Position numbers and translations under genes: made by a program | Notes under the pieces: model-generated | What the model was told of the DNA's origin: nothing | The model's database searches: none | What the model saw: only the letters and a program-made list of their open reading frames with translations | Source of the DNA: Ketobacter sp964016105 | GTDB lineage: Bacteria; Pseudomonadota; Gammaproteobacteria; Pseudomonadales; Ketobacteraceae | DNA length: 64,000 nucleotides | Reading direction: 5' to 3' | Assembly (NCBI GenBank): GCA_964016105.1 | Contig: CAXHEX010000017.1 | Coordinates: 38,905 to 102,904, forward strand | Shown: one piece after another, positions 17,384 through 27,115 of the stretch | How the letters are laid out: each line of letters starts with the position of its first letter | Position numbering within the stretch: position 1 is the first letter of the stretch

Positions 17384-18923
17384 ACCCCAAGTGGACCTAG
17401 AAGCTCTGGAGCCTTTCAATGATGAACGGGTGAATGGTTTGTTTTTCCCCGGCGGAGGGCGACAGGATTTACTTGACCAAGTGATTCATTTGTTACGCTA
17501 CGGTCCTCCCCTGCTGTATCTGTACGGCGATCAAGGTGTAGGCAAGCATTTTTTCATCGACCATCTAATTGAGCAATTGGATGAAGATTTGTTCGATGTC
17601 GCCATGGTCAACGGCGAGACCATGAATATTGCCCATGGCGTGCTCCATGCCTGTACCAGGGCCTGGCATTCCCGTCAGCCTTTGGAGTTGAGTAACTTCC
17701 GAGAAAAAGTCGTGGCAGTGGCCAACGACGCCGATATGGAATCCAAAATTCTGGTTTGTATCATGCGTCACAGCCAGTTTTTGGATCAGCAAACCGTGGA
17801 TATGGTGGCGGAACTGCTGGCATCCTGTGCAGGATTACCGGTAAAGTTTTTGTTGGTGGCCGATGTAAAAGAGCCGGACCAGGCCCCGCTATTAAAAAAT
17901 CTGTTGGATCGGGTTCCGGAAAATTATTTGCTGGAAATGGAGCCTCTGGGTCAGCGTGCCACTTCTGAATATTTGCAATATCGATTGCGAACCGCTGGCA
18001 TGGGGCAGGTGTTTTTCAACGAGTCTCAATTGGAACAAATATACAACCGCAGCATGGGAAACATAGACCTGATTAATCAGGTGGCCGCTTCTCAATTGCA
18101 GGATTGCTTACCCAAACCTGCGCCGAAGGCCGTTCCCCCTGTTGCCAAGGAAGCGGAGAAATTCCAGCTGCCTCACATGCATCTGGCGGCCTTGGGGGTG
18201 GTGGCGTTACTTTTACTGGTGGTATTTTTCGCGGGGTCCGGTGATGAATCGGAATCTGAAGTGGCAGGGCCGGTTCCCGAAATAAGCCTTGATGCAGAAA
18301 GTGGTGCAGGGAATGGGGCAGAGCAGCCTGAAGATTCCCCATTTATGCCTGTGGCCCAGCAACAAGCCATTCCTGAGGCTGATGTGTCAGAAAAGCGGGA
18401 ACCGTCAAAGGCCACTTCCACCTCAGCGCCGGAGCCCGAACTGGTGCTGCAAAAGGTACAAGATGAAGAGCCGGTATTTTTAGATCAAGTGCAGCAGCAA
18501 CCGGCTGCTGAGGCCGCAGAACCCGCTGACACACTAAAAGCAACGGCACCGAAAATCACACCCGTTGCCGAGCCTGCTCCTAAGCCTGCTCCTAAGCCTG
18601 TTGTTGAGCCCAAGCCCCCGGCCGTTGCTGAAGGGAGAGAGCGCACCGATTGGCTCAAAAGTTTGCCCCCTGAGAACTACACCGTTCAGCTTCTGGGGGC
18701 AAAGGAGCTGTCCACTGTGCGTCGATTTATGGGCATGTATCCCAGCTTGCAGGGGGTGGTGTTCTACAAAACCACACGTCAGGGTCAACCCTGGTATGTG
18801 ATAGTGCAGGGCAATTACCCCAGCCATGAAGCGGCCAAGGCTGCAACCACCCAGTATCCCTCCCAGCTACGCAAGCAAGGCCCCTGGATACGAAAACTGG
18901 AGGCAATTCAAAAAGAATTGTAA
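17358..18923 (+). CDS. DamX-like ATPase/SPOR-domain cell-division protein
   Basis: A 521-residue inner-membrane protein. The N-terminal AAA-type module resembles ExeA/DamX and has a degenerate P-loop YGDQGVGKHFF near residue 55. One membrane helix lies near 280-297 (LAALGVVALLLLVVFFAG). It is followed by a long acidic and Pro/Ala-rich periplasmic linker and a C-terminal SPOR domain (YTVQLLGAKELSTVRRFM...) that binds denuded septal glycan. The place after aroB is the usual one for DamX. The start overlaps aroB and lacks an obvious separate promoter. A short in-frame DNA repeat encodes the PAPKPAPKP part of the linker. Confidence 0.9.
   Translation: MNAPADTSEPQVDLEALEPFNDERVNGLFFPGGGRQDLLDQVIHLLRYGPPLLYLYGDQGVGKHFFIDHLIEQLDEDLFDVAMVNGETMNIAHGVLHACTRAWHSRQPLELSNFREKVVAVANDADMESKILVCIMRHSQFLDQQTVDMVAELLASCAGLPVKFLLVADVKEPDQAPLLKNLLDRVPENYLLEMEPLGQRATSEYLQYRLRTAGMGQVFFNESQLEQIYNRSMGNIDLINQVAASQLQDCLPKPAPKAVPPVAKEAEKFQLPHMHLAALGVVALLLLVVFFAGSGDESESEVAGPVPEISLDAESGAGNGAEQPEDSPFMPVAQQQAIPEADVSEKREPSKATSTSAPEPELVLQKVQDEEPVFLDQVQQQPAAEAAEPADTLKATAPKITPVAEPAPKPAPKPVVEPKPPAVAEGRERTDWLKSLPPENYTVQLLGAKELSTVRRFMGMYPSLQGVVFYKTTRQGQPWYVIVQGNYPSHEAAKAATTQYPSQLRKQGPWIRKLEAIQKEL
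18573..18604 (+). repeat. short tandem repeat encoding a Pro-Ala-Pro-Lys linker
   Basis: CCTGCTCCTAAG is repeated twice, followed by a partial third copy (CCTGTTGTT). It lies within the periplasmic linker of the SPOR protein, a place where copy-number change would only alter linker length. Confidence 0.6.
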
Positions 18924-19076
18924 AATCGGACAAATATTCACTAACACATTCATTTCTGGACTGTTTTTTGCTTTTATCTCTAAGCGAAGTGGTATATTTC
19001 CTAGTCTAAAGCCTGCCGACTAGACAGTTCAGTTTGTCCTATGGCGCCTTCGCGGGTAAAATGGCGGTCCATTTTT

Positions 19077-19105
19077 TTCAGGCTGTATAGTAGAGAGAGC
19101 CTGAA
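19077..19105 (+). promoter_or_regulatory. hairpin in the gltB leader
   Basis: TTCAGGCT (19077-19084) pairs perfectly with AGCCTGAA (19098-19105) around a 13-base loop of GA repeats. It lies 45 bases before the chosen gltB start. There is no T-run after it, so it is more likely a leader structure than a terminator. Confidence 0.4.
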
Positions 19106-19149
19106 TCACAAATAACTTATTGAATTCACTGGAAAAAGGGCGTTCGCTT

Positions 19150-22100
19150 GTGAAAAGTGTACAGCGTGGTGGGCTCTACCATCCGGATCAATTTAAAGAC
19201 AACTGTGGCTTCGGTTTGATTGCCCACATGGAGGGCGAAGCCAGCCATGAGTTGCTGCAAACCGCTATAGAAGCACTCACCTGTATGACCCATCGTGGTG
19301 GCATTGCCGCCGATGGTAAGACCGGTGATGGTTGTGGTTTATTGATCAAAATGCCGGAAGAGTTCTTCCGACATGTGGCTAAACAAGAACTCAAAGCTGA
19401 GTTGTCCCCGCAGTTTGCGGTGGGCATGGTATTTTTGCCAGCCGATGAAGCGAAGGCTAAGCAAGCCCGCGCAACCTTGGAAGCTGAAATTACCAAACAG
19501 CAGTTAAACGTTGTTGGATGGCGCAAGGTGCCCATTGACAGCAGCGTGTGCGGTACCATTGCACTGGAGAGCTTGCCCAGTATCGAGCAGATATTTATTG
19601 ATGACAGCGACGGTATTTCTGAGCTTGAGGTGAATCGCCGCCTGTTTTTTGCCCGTCGGCACGTTGAGCAGCTTCTGCAAGATGACCCCGATTTCTATGT
19701 GGCCAGCTTATCCGCTTCGGTGGTTTCCTATAAAGGCCTTGTGATGCCGGCGGATCTGCCCGCTTTCTACAAAGATCTGGCCAACAAGGAAATGGGTACA
19801 GCGATCTGCGTGTTTCACCAACGCTTTTCCACCAACACCCTTCCACGCTGGCCCTTAGCTCAGCCGTTCCGTTATCTGGCCCACAATGGTGAAATCAATA
19901 CCATTATGGGTAACCGAAACTGGTCTGTGGCGCGAACGCCAAAATTTGCGTCTGACTTGCTGCCGGGTCTGGAAGATATCACTCCACTGGTCAATCGCAG
20001 TGGTTCCGACTCATCCAGTCTCGATAATATGCTCGAGCTGCTGTTATCCGGTGGTATGGACATTTACAGAGCTGTGCGCATGATGGTGCCCCCGGCCTGG
20101 CAGAATGTTGAAACCATGGATCCGGATCTGCGCGCTTTCTACGAATACAATTCCATGCATATGGAACCCTGGGATGGGCCTGCCGGCTTGGTTATGACCG
20201 ATGGTCGTCACGCGGTTTGTATGCTGGATCGAAATGGTCTGCGGCCCGCCCGTTGGGTTATCACCAAGAACGGTTTTATCACACTGTCATCCGAGATTGG
20301 GGTTTATTCCTACCAAGCGGAAGATGTGGTGGCCAAAGGCCGCGTGGGGCCGGGTCATATTCTGGTCATCGACACTGAAAGCGGTGAAGTACTGCACACC
20401 CATGATGTGGACAACCGTCTCAAGGCACGGCAGCCCTACAAGAAATGGATGAAGGACAATGCCATCCGCATCCAGGATACCCTACAAGAAGAAACCCGTT
20501 CCATAGAACAGCTGGACCCCGATGCCATTAAGGTTTATCAGAAGCTGTTCCAGGTTTCCTTCGAGGAGCGGGATCAAGTGATTCGGCCCATGGCGGAAAA
20601 CGCCCAGGAAGCGGTGGGTTCCATGGGTGATGATACCCCCATGGCGGTGCTCTCCACCCGTGCCCGTCCGCTTTATGATTATTTCCGACAGCAGTTTGCC
20701 CAGGTGACCAATCCACCCATTGACCCCCTAAGGGAATCGGTGGTGATGTCATTGGAAACCTGTGTGGGTGTGGAGCGCAATGTGTTCCAGGAGACACCAC
20801 AGCATGCGGATCGAGCCATACTGACGTCACCGGTGTTGTCCCACAGCAAGTTCCAACAGTTGTTGAATATTCAGCGGGATGGATATGCCGTTGAGAGTAT
20901 CTCCCTGAACTACGATAGCGCCATCAGCCTGCAGCAGGCGGTCCAAAACATTTGCACCAAAGCAGAGCAGGCCGCCGCGTCCGGTAAAGTTATTTTGGTG
21001 CTCAGCGACCGGGATATTGATCAAGCTAAGTTGCCTGTTCCGGCACTTATGGCCACCGGTGCCGTGCATCATCACTTAATGGCCAAGGGCCTGCGCTGTG
21101 ACAGCAACATCGTAGTGGAAACCGCCAGTGCCAGAGACCCCCATCACTTTGCTTGCCTGGTGGGTTTTGGTGCCACTGCCGTATACCCCTATTTGGCCTT
21201 CGACGTGATCTGCGATCTGGTTCGAACCGGTGAAGTGCTCATGGACCCCATTGAGGCCCAGCGTAACTTCCGTAAAGCCATCAACAAGGGGTTGTTGAAG
21301 ATCCTGTCTAAGATGGGTATTTCCACTATTGCTTCCTACCGTGGTGCGCAATTGTTCGAAGCGGTGGGTGTGGCCAGTGATGTGGTTGAGCTGTGTTTTG
21401 TGGGCGTGCAAAGCCGCTTGGAAGGCGCCAACTTCTCTCATTTTGAAACTGACGTTAAGGGGCTTGCTGCGGTTGCCTGGAAACCCCGCAAAGCTATTGA
21501 TCAAGGTGGGTTGCTGAAATACGTCCACGGTGGCGAGTACCACGCCTTCAACCCCGATGTGGTGGGCGCTCTGCACCAGGCTGTGCAGTCTGGCAACTAC
21601 GAAGATTACCGCCAGTATGCGGCCTTAACCCAGGATCGTCCTGTGGCGGCCATCCGGGATCTTTTGTCTTTACGAACGGATACCCAGCCCATTGAACTGG
21701 ATGAGGTTGAAAGCCTGGAGTCCATTCTGCCACGGTTTGATTCCGCCGGTATGTCGCTGGGGGCGTTGAGCCCGGAAGCCCACGAAGCCATTGCCATGGC
21801 CATGAACCGTTTAGGTGGCCGCAGCAACTCTGGTGAAGGTGGTGAAGACCCCAAACGTTTTGGCACCGATCGCGTGTCCAAGATCAAACAGGTGGCGTCT
21901 GGTCGTTTTGGGGTGACACCCCACTACCTGGTGAATGCAGAAGTATTGCAGATCAAGGTGGCCCAGGGTGCAAAACCCGGTGAAGGTGGTCAGTTACCCG
22001 GTGGCAAAGTGAATGGTTTGATTGCCGAGCTGCGTTATTCCGTACCCGGCGTGACCCTGATCTCTCCACCGCCCCATCACGACATTTACTCGATCGAGGA

Positions 22101-23613
22101 TTTGGCCCAACTTATTTTCGATTTAAAGCAGGTCAATCCCCAGGCGTTGGTATCGGTTAAATTGGTGTCAGAGCCGGGTGTGGGCACTATTGCTGCTGGT
22201 GTGGCAAAAGCCTACGCTGATCTGATCACTATTTCTGGTTACGACGGTGGTACTGCGGCCAGTCCGCTCACGTCCATTCGTTATGCGGGCTCACCCTGGG
22301 AGTTGGGTTTGAGTGAAGCCCACCAGTCCCTGCGTGGCAACGATCTGCGTGACAAGATCCGTTTGCAAACCGACGGTGGTTTAAAGAACGGCCTCGACGT
22401 AATTAAAGCGGCCATTCTGGGTGCTGAAAGCTTTGGCTTTGGCACTATTCCCATGATTGCATTGGGTTGTAAATACCTGCGCATTTGTCATTTGAACAAT
22501 TGCGCCACTGGTGTGGCTACTCAGCAGGACAAACTGCGGGAAGACTACTTTATCGGTGCTCCAGAAATGGTGATGAACTTCTTCAAGTTCGTGGCTATGG
22601 AGACCCGCGAATGGATGGCGCGTTTGGGCGTAAGCAAGTTGGAAGACCTCGTGGGACGTACTGAGTTGCTGGAAGTTCTGGAAGGCGTGACCGACAAGCA
22701 AAAGAGTCTGGATCTGAGCCCCATCTTACTGAGCGAGAATGTACCTGCGGATAAGCCCCATACCTGTAATGTAAGTCAAAACACGCCTTTTGATAAAGGC
22801 GAGTTAGCGGAACGCATTGTGGCTAAGACCATTGCTGCCATCGAAGAGAAAGCGGGTGGGGATTTCCATTTTTCCATCACCAACTGTGACCGTTCCATCG
22901 GAGCCAGAGTGTCCGGTGAAATTGCCAAACGGCACGGCAACCGAGGCATGTCGGATCACCCCATTAATCTGCACTTCAGCGGTACTGCGGGGCAGAGCTT
23001 TGGGGTTTGGAATGCGGGTGGGCTGAACATGTACATTGAAGGCGACGCCAACGATTACGTGGGTAAAGGTATGACCGGCGGTAAGCTGGTGATCAAGCCG
23101 CCCAAAGGCAGCCCATTCGAAAGCCAAAAAACCGCGATTGTGGGCAACACCTGTCTTTATGGTGCCACCGGTGGTCGCCTGTTTGCCGCTGGCCAGGCCG
23201 GTGAGCGTTTTGGTGTGCGAAACTCCGGTGCCCATGCGGTGGTTGAGGGCGTGGGTGATCACGGTTGCGAATACATGACCGGTGGTATGGTCACTGTATT
23301 GGGCAACACGGGTTATAACTTTGGTGCGGGTATGACCGGTGGTTTTGCCTATGTACTGGATCAGGCTAATGAGTTCGTGGATCGCTATAACCATGAGCTG
23401 GTGGAAATCCATCGAATCAACACCGAAGACATGGAAGGCTACCGTCACCACTTGATGCAAGTGCTGTGTGAATATGTGGACGAAACCCAAAGTAAGTGGG
23501 GTCAGCAAATCGTTGATGACTTCGAAGACTTTGTTGGCAGTTTCTGGCTGGTGAAGCCAAAGGCCGCCAGCGTGCAAAGTTTGTTGAACAGCATCCGACA
23601 TCGTCCCGAGTAG
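19150..23613 (+). CDS. gltB: glutamate synthase (NADPH) large subunit
   Basis: Makes glutamate from glutamine and 2-oxoglutarate with GltD. I use the GTG at 19150 (MKSVQRGGLYHPDQF) because it sits closer to the mature N-terminus than the TTG at 19120; both have weak ribosome sites. The class II glutaminase nucleophile is Cys19 in DNCGFGLIAH, which requires removal of the propeptide before it. A central domain and an FMN/3Fe-4S synthase domain follow, with the cluster cysteines in CKYLRICHLNNC (C-x5-C-x4-C). The C-terminal GXGXG beta-helix repeats (GGLNMYIEG, MTGGKLVI) are clear. The full length, about 1487 residues, matches the family. Confidence 0.97.
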   Translation: MKSVQRGGLYHPDQFKDNCGFGLIAHMEGEASHELLQTAIEALTCMTHRGGIAADGKTGDGCGLLIKMPEEFFRHVAKQELKAELSPQFAVGMVFLPADEAKAKQARATLEAEITKQQLNVVGWRKVPIDSSVCGTIALESLPSIEQIFIDDSDGISELEVNRRLFFARRHVEQLLQDDPDFYVASLSASVVSYKGLVMPADLPAFYKDLANKEMGTAICVFHQRFSTNTLPRWPLAQPFRYLAHNGEINTIMGNRNWSVARTPKFASDLLPGLEDITPLVNRSGSDSSSLDNMLELLLSGGMDIYRAVRMMVPPAWQNVETMDPDLRAFYEYNSMHMEPWDGPAGLVMTDGRHAVCMLDRNGLRPARWVITKNGFITLSSEIGVYSYQAEDVVAKGRVGPGHILVIDTESGEVLHTHDVDNRLKARQPYKKWMKDNAIRIQDTLQEETRSIEQLDPDAIKVYQKLFQVSFEERDQVIRPMAENAQEAVGSMGDDTPMAVLSTRARPLYDYFRQQFAQVTNPPIDPLRESVVMSLETCVGVERNVFQETPQHADRAILTSPVLSHSKFQQLLNIQRDGYAVESISLNYDSAISLQQAVQNICTKAEQAAASGKVILVLSDRDIDQAKLPVPALMATGAVHHHLMAKGLRCDSNIVVETASARDPHHFACLVGFGATAVYPYLAFDVICDLVRTGEVLMDPIEAQRNFRKAINKGLLKILSKMGISTIASYRGAQLFEAVGVASDVVELCFVGVQSRLEGANFSHFETDVKGLAAVAWKPRKAIDQGGLLKYVHGGEYHAFNPDVVGALHQAVQSGNYEDYRQYAALTQDRPVAAIRDLLSLRTDTQPIELDEVESLESILPRFDSAGMSLGALSPEAHEAIAMAMNRLGGRSNSGEGGEDPKRFGTDRVSKIKQVASGRFGVTPHYLVNAEVLQIKVAQGAKPGEGGQLPGGKVNGLIAELRYSVPGVTLISPPPHHDIYSIEDLAQLIFDLKQVNPQALVSVKLVSEPGVGTIAAGVAKAYADLITISGYDGGTAASPLTSIRYAGSPWELGLSEAHQSLRGNDLRDKIRLQTDGGLKNGLDVIKAAILGAESFGFGTIPMIALGCKYLRICHLNNCATGVATQQDKLREDYFIGAPEMVMNFFKFVAMETREWMARLGVSKLEDLVGRTELLEVLEGVTDKQKSLDLSPILLSENVPADKPHTCNVSQNTPFDKGELAERIVAKTIAAIEEKAGGDFHFSITNCDRSIGARVSGEIAKRHGNRGMSDHPINLHFSGTAGQSFGVWNAGGLNMYIEGDANDYVGKGMTGGKLVIKPPKGSPFESQKTAIVGNTCLYGATGGRLFAAGQAGERFGVRNSGAHAVVEGVGDHGCEYMTGGMVTVLGNTGYNFGAGMTGGFAYVLDQANEFVDRYNHELVEIHRINTEDMEGYRHHLMQVLCEYVDETQSKWGQQIVDDFEDFVGSFWLVKPKAASVQSLLNSIRHRPE

Positions 23614-23670
23614 GCCCCAAGTAGGCCCCGAGTAGGAGGAAGGCGTTCGGGTTCAGTTGTACCCGAACGC
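23606..23670 (+). repeat. GTAGGCCCC triplet repeat and perfect hairpin between gltB and gltD
   Basis: Immediately at the gltB stop the unit GAGTAGGCCCC occurs as three imperfect copies (about 23605-23637). It is followed by a perfect 10-bp stem GCGTTCGGGT/ACCCGAACGC (23643-23652 with 23661-23670). A smaller CGAAG/CTTCG stem comes next. With no T-run, the hairpin is more likely an mRNA-stability element or partial attenuator than a terminator. Confidence 0.55.
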
Positions 23671-23712
23671 ACTATCGAAGTTTAGGCTTCGTATCCAATA
23701 AAGAGGTTTAAA

Positions 23713-25131
23713 ATGGCAGAACGTTTAAATAATAACTTCCAGTTTCTGGATGTATCCCGAGTGGATCCGGATAAAAAGGATATCGGGGTGAGACGTTCTC
23801 AATATGTTGAGATCTACAATCCATTTAAGCCAGTGCAGGCGGTAAATCAATCACACCGTTGTCTGGCCTGCGGTAATCCCTATTGCGAATGGAAGTGCCC
23901 TGTACACAACTACATTCCCAACTGGTTGAAGCTGGTTTCGGAAGGTAATTTATTGGAAGCGGCTGAGCTAAGCCATCAAACCAACACCCTGCCCGAAGTG
24001 TGTGGGCGGGTTTGTCCACAAGACCGTTTGTGTGAAGGGGCCTGTACCCTCAATGACGGTTTTGGCGCGGTTACCATCGGTTCCATTGAAAAATACATTA
24101 CCGATACCGCATTGGCCATGGGCTGGCGCCCGGACATGTCGAAAGTGGTGTGGACCGATAAGAAAGTGGCCATCATTGGAGCCGGTCCCGCGGGGTTAGG
24201 CTGTGCCGACATTCTGGTGCGCAATGGTGTTAAGCCTGTTGTTTTCGACCGCTATCCGGAAATCGGCGGTCTGCTTACCTTTGGTATCCCTGAATTTAAA
24301 TTAGAAAAGCCGGTGATGAAATTACGCCGGGAAGTATTTGAAGGTATGGGTGTCGAGTTCCGTCTTAACACGGATGTGGGCAAAGATGTGACCTTGGCGG
24401 AGCTTGAAAAAGAATACGATGCCATCTTCATGGGCATGGGAACCTACACCTACATGAAGGGCGGTTTCCCCGGCGAAGAGCTGGAAGGCGTGTACGATGC
24501 TCTGCCTTATTTGGTGTCCAACGTGAACCGCAATTTAGGCTTTGAAAAATCACCCGCAGAGTTTGTTGATATGAAGGGCAAGCGTGTGGTGGTGTTAGGT
24601 GGTGGTGATACGGCCATGGATTGCAACCGAACCGCTGTTCGTCAGGGTGCCACAAAAGTCAGTTGTGCCTACCGCAGGGACGAGGCCAATATGCCCGGTT
24701 CCGTGCGGGAAGTGAAAAATGCCCGGGAAGAAGGGGTGGAATTCTTATTTAACCGCCAACCTATCGCCATCATCGGCGACAAAACCGTTGAGGGTGTTAA
24801 GGTCGTTGAAACCCGTCTGGGTGAGCCTGATGCCAATGGCCGTCGCAGCCCGGAACCCATTCCCGGTAGTGAACAGGTTCTGCCGGCAGATGCGGTCATT
24901 ATTGCTTTCGGTTTCCGACCCAGCCCCGAACCCTGGATGGCAGAAGCCGGAATCGACACCGACCAAAGCGGTCGTGTGATTGCGCCGGAAAACGGTGAGT
25001 TTAAATTCCAAACCACCAACCCTAAAATCTTTGCCGGTGGTGATATGGTGCGGGGATCTGATTTGGTGGTGACCGCCATTTGGGAAGGGCGGGAAGCCGC
25101 AGAAGGCATCCTGGATTACCTGGACGTCTAA
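23713..25131 (+). CDS. gltD: glutamate synthase small subunit
   Basis: NADPH-oxidising partner of GltB, 472 residues. The N-terminal cysteine motifs (CLACGNPYCEWKCP and CGRVCPQDRLCEGAC) hold the 4Fe-4S clusters. The FAD Rossmann site is IIGAGPAGLGCA and the NADPH site is VVVLGGGDTAMDC. The C-terminal GGDMVRGSDLVVTAIWEGR is typical. It is separated from gltB by 99 bases containing a hairpin. AAAGAGG lies just before the ATG. Confidence 0.97.
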   Translation: MAERLNNNFQFLDVSRVDPDKKDIGVRRSQYVEIYNPFKPVQAVNQSHRCLACGNPYCEWKCPVHNYIPNWLKLVSEGNLLEAAELSHQTNTLPEVCGRVCPQDRLCEGACTLNDGFGAVTIGSIEKYITDTALAMGWRPDMSKVVWTDKKVAIIGAGPAGLGCADILVRNGVKPVVFDRYPEIGGLLTFGIPEFKLEKPVMKLRREVFEGMGVEFRLNTDVGKDVTLAELEKEYDAIFMGMGTYTYMKGGFPGEELEGVYDALPYLVSNVNRNLGFEKSPAEFVDMKGKRVVVLGGGDTAMDCNRTAVRQGATKVSCAYRRDEANMPGSVREVKNAREEGVEFLFNRQPIAIIGDKTVEGVKVVETRLGEPDANGRRSPEPIPGSEQVLPADAVIIAFGFRPSPEPWMAEAGIDTDQSGRVIAPENGEFKFQTTNPKIFAGGDMVRGSDLVVTAIWEGREAAEGILDYLDV

Positions 25132-25159
25132 ACGCAGAATAAAAAAATAAAGGCCAATC

Positions 25160-26227
25160 ATGTCAGAGTTAAAGAACGATCGATTTCTTCGTGCGTTAAT
25201 GAAACAACCGGTGGACGTAACCCCAGTTTGGATGATGCGTCAGGCCGGTCGTTATTTGCCAGAGTATCGTAAAACCCGTGCTCAAGCGGGAGATTTTCTT
25301 TCCCTCTGCAAGAACGCCGAGTTTGCTTGCGAAGTTACTCTACAGCCCCTTGAAAGATTCGAGTTGGATGCTGCCATACTGTTCTCTGATATCCTCACTA
25401 TTCCCGATGCCATGGGATTGGGGTTGTATTTTGAGCCAGGCGAAGGTCCGCGCTTTAAAAAAGCCGTTAAGACCGAACAGGACGTGGCTGAATTGCCGGT
25501 ACCCGATGCCGCCACAGATTTGGGCTACGTGATGAATGCCGTTCGTACCATCCGTTCCGCCTTAGGTGGGCGAGTGCCATTGATCGGCTTCTCTGGCAGC
25601 CCGTGGACCCTGGCAACCTACATGGTGGAAGGGGGATCTTCAAAAGATTTTCGTGGTATCAAGCGCATGATGTATTCCCAGCCGGAAGTGCTGCATACCC
25701 TGCTGGATAAATTGGCGCAAACCGTAGTGGATTATCTCAATCAACAGATCCTTGCGGGAGCCCAGGCGGTTCAGATTTTTGATACTTGGGGTGGTGTGCT
25801 CAGCACCCAGCACTACAAAGCCTTTTCTCTTGCCTACATGGAAAAGATCGTGGCAGGTTTGATTAAAGAGCATGAAGGTCGACCCGTGCCTTCTATTGTG
25901 TTCACCAAAAACGGTGGCCAATGGTTAGAAGCCATCGCCGCCAGTGGTTGCAATGCCACTGGCTTGGATTGGACCATAGAAATTGGTGACGCCCGCAGGC
26001 GCGTGGGTGACAAGGTCGCTCTGCAAGGTAATATGGACCCCTCCGTGCTCTACGCATCTGGCGACGATATTCAAACGGAAGTGAAGCGCATACTGGCCAG
26101 CTACGGTCAGGGTGAAGGTCACGTATTTAATCTGGGCCATGGTATCGCTTTGGATGCGGATCCGGATCACGCCAAGATCTTTATTGATGCGGTTCATGAG
26201 TTCAGTGGGCAGTATCATTCTGCTTGA
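25160..26227 (+). CDS. hemE: uroporphyrinogen decarboxylase
   Basis: Converts uroporphyrinogen III to coproporphyrinogen III in heme synthesis; cytosolic. It has 355 residues with both family signatures: PVWMMRQAGRYLPEYR near the start, and GFSGSPWTLATYMVEG. The catalytic Asp is in FSDILTIPDAMG, and the C-terminal GHGI loop is present. It starts 28 bases after gltD on the same strand. Confidence 0.97.
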   Translation: MSELKNDRFLRALMKQPVDVTPVWMMRQAGRYLPEYRKTRAQAGDFLSLCKNAEFACEVTLQPLERFELDAAILFSDILTIPDAMGLGLYFEPGEGPRFKKAVKTEQDVAELPVPDAATDLGYVMNAVRTIRSALGGRVPLIGFSGSPWTLATYMVEGGSSKDFRGIKRMMYSQPEVLHTLLDKLAQTVVDYLNQQILAGAQAVQIFDTWGGVLSTQHYKAFSLAYMEKIVAGLIKEHEGRPVPSIVFTKNGGQWLEAIAASGCNATGLDWTIEIGDARRRVGDKVALQGNMDPSVLYASGDDIQTEVKRILASYGQGEGHVFNLGHGIALDADPDHAKIFIDAVHEFSGQYHSA

Positions 26228-26372
26228 ATTCATCAAACAGTTTCATCATCACTTGCCACACAGACTTGAGAATTAATTTCGGGTTTTACTTGAAATAGCT
26301 CAAATCCCGACCAGAATAAAATATAGCTACTTACACAAAAGAGCTATCGACATTTTTATTTTGGAGTTTTCG

Positions 26373-26882
26373 ATGACTGTTAAAACCGTCCTCAGTCCAA
26401 TTCGTTTTGCCTCATTCGTACTTTCCGTGTTTATTCTATCTGGTTGTGCGAGCATCATAAGTAAATCGAGTTACCCAGTTACCATATCCAGCTCGCCTTC
26501 CCAGGCCTATTTCGTCGTCACCGACAAGACGGGCAAGGCCGTGCATTCGGGCCAAACACCGGCGACAGTGACCCTGAAAAGTGGAGCGGGGTATTTTTCT
26601 TCCGCGTCTTACACCGTCACCATGAAGAAAATTGGATTTGAAGATAAAGTTATCTCGATCGAAAGTTCAATGGACGGTTGGTATATTGCCAATATTTTAT
26701 TCGGTGGTTTGATTGGCATGCTGGCGGTGGATCCGGCCACTGGAGCAATGTGGAAATTACCAGAAACCGCGGATGGTTCTCTCGATGAATCCAAATTAGC
26801 GGCCAAAGATAAAGAATTAAAACTGATGTATCTGGATGATGTCGATCCTGCCATCCGCAAAAAATTGATTCGAGTTCAGTAA
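26373..26882 (+). CDS. small lipoprotein with PEGA-like domain
   Basis: I take the ATG at 26373, which has GGAG upstream, rather than the TTG at 26361; this gives 169 residues. The signal peptide ends at a lipobox with Cys25 (ILSGC). The mature N-terminal half (SSPSQAYFVVTDKTGKAV...TPATVTLKSG...YTVTMKKIGFE) has the beta pattern of a PEGA domain. It is followed by a short glycine-rich hydrophobic stretch (IANILFGGLIGML) and a charged tail. Function unknown; similar proteins are envelope lipoproteins. Confidence 0.75.
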   Translation: MTVKTVLSPIRFASFVLSVFILSGCASIISKSSYPVTISSSPSQAYFVVTDKTGKAVHSGQTPATVTLKSGAGYFSSASYTVTMKKIGFEDKVISIESSMDGWYIANILFGGLIGMLAVDPATGAMWKLPETADGSLDESKLAAKDKELKLMYLDDVDPAIRKKLIRVQ

Positions 26883-26890
26883 AGTAAAAA

Positions 26891-26912
26891 AGCCGACTCC
26901 TGGGAGTCGGCT
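26891..26912. terminator. hairpin after the lipoprotein gene
   Basis: The 9-bp stem AGCCGACTC/GAGTCGGCT has a CTGG loop. It is preceded by five A residues, so the T-run is on the minus strand. On the plus strand the following bases (CTAATTG) are only moderately T-rich. Confidence 0.6.
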
Positions 26913-27066
26913 CTAATTGTTGATGCTGTTGGATGTCCCATAACTCTTACCTTGGGTTTCGCTTTCCAGTCTTTTTCTATCTCCCTGCTTCCACATTCTT
27001 TGTTTTCAGTCTATTCCTGTAAAAGAGCCAGCGATTGGCAACGGGTTACCCTTTCAAAGTGTAATA

Positions 27067-27094
27067 TTGACTATAACGATTGTCATAGTATAGT
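27067..27094 (+). promoter_or_regulatory. promoter of the molybdopterin oxidoreductase gene
   Basis: TTGACT (27067-27072) and TATAGT (27089-27094) are separated by 16 bases and point toward the gene at 27137. Operator copy 1 fills the spacer and copy 2 covers the expected transcription start. Confidence 0.65.
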
Positions 27095-27115
27095 GTCGGT
27101 ATAACATTCGTTATA
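27072..27115. promoter_or_regulatory. paired 16-bp TetR-type operators
   Basis: Copy 1 is TATAACGATTGTCATA (27072-27087) and copy 2 is TATAACATTCGTTATA (27100-27115). Both are near-palindromes, and they match the two sites upstream of the TetR gene near 37.7 kb. Centre-to-centre spacing is 28 bases. Confidence 0.75.

Noticed and set aside
22804..23601. 265-codon open frame on the minus strand inside gltB
   Set aside because: It lies fully antisense to the conserved C-terminal beta-helix of gltB; the frame stays open because of the Gly/Thr-rich repeats there. No start signal or recognisable domain.
23643..23670. Terminator between gltB and gltD
   Set aside because: The stem is perfect but no T-run follows, and gltB and gltD need joint expression; listed as a leader or stability element instead.
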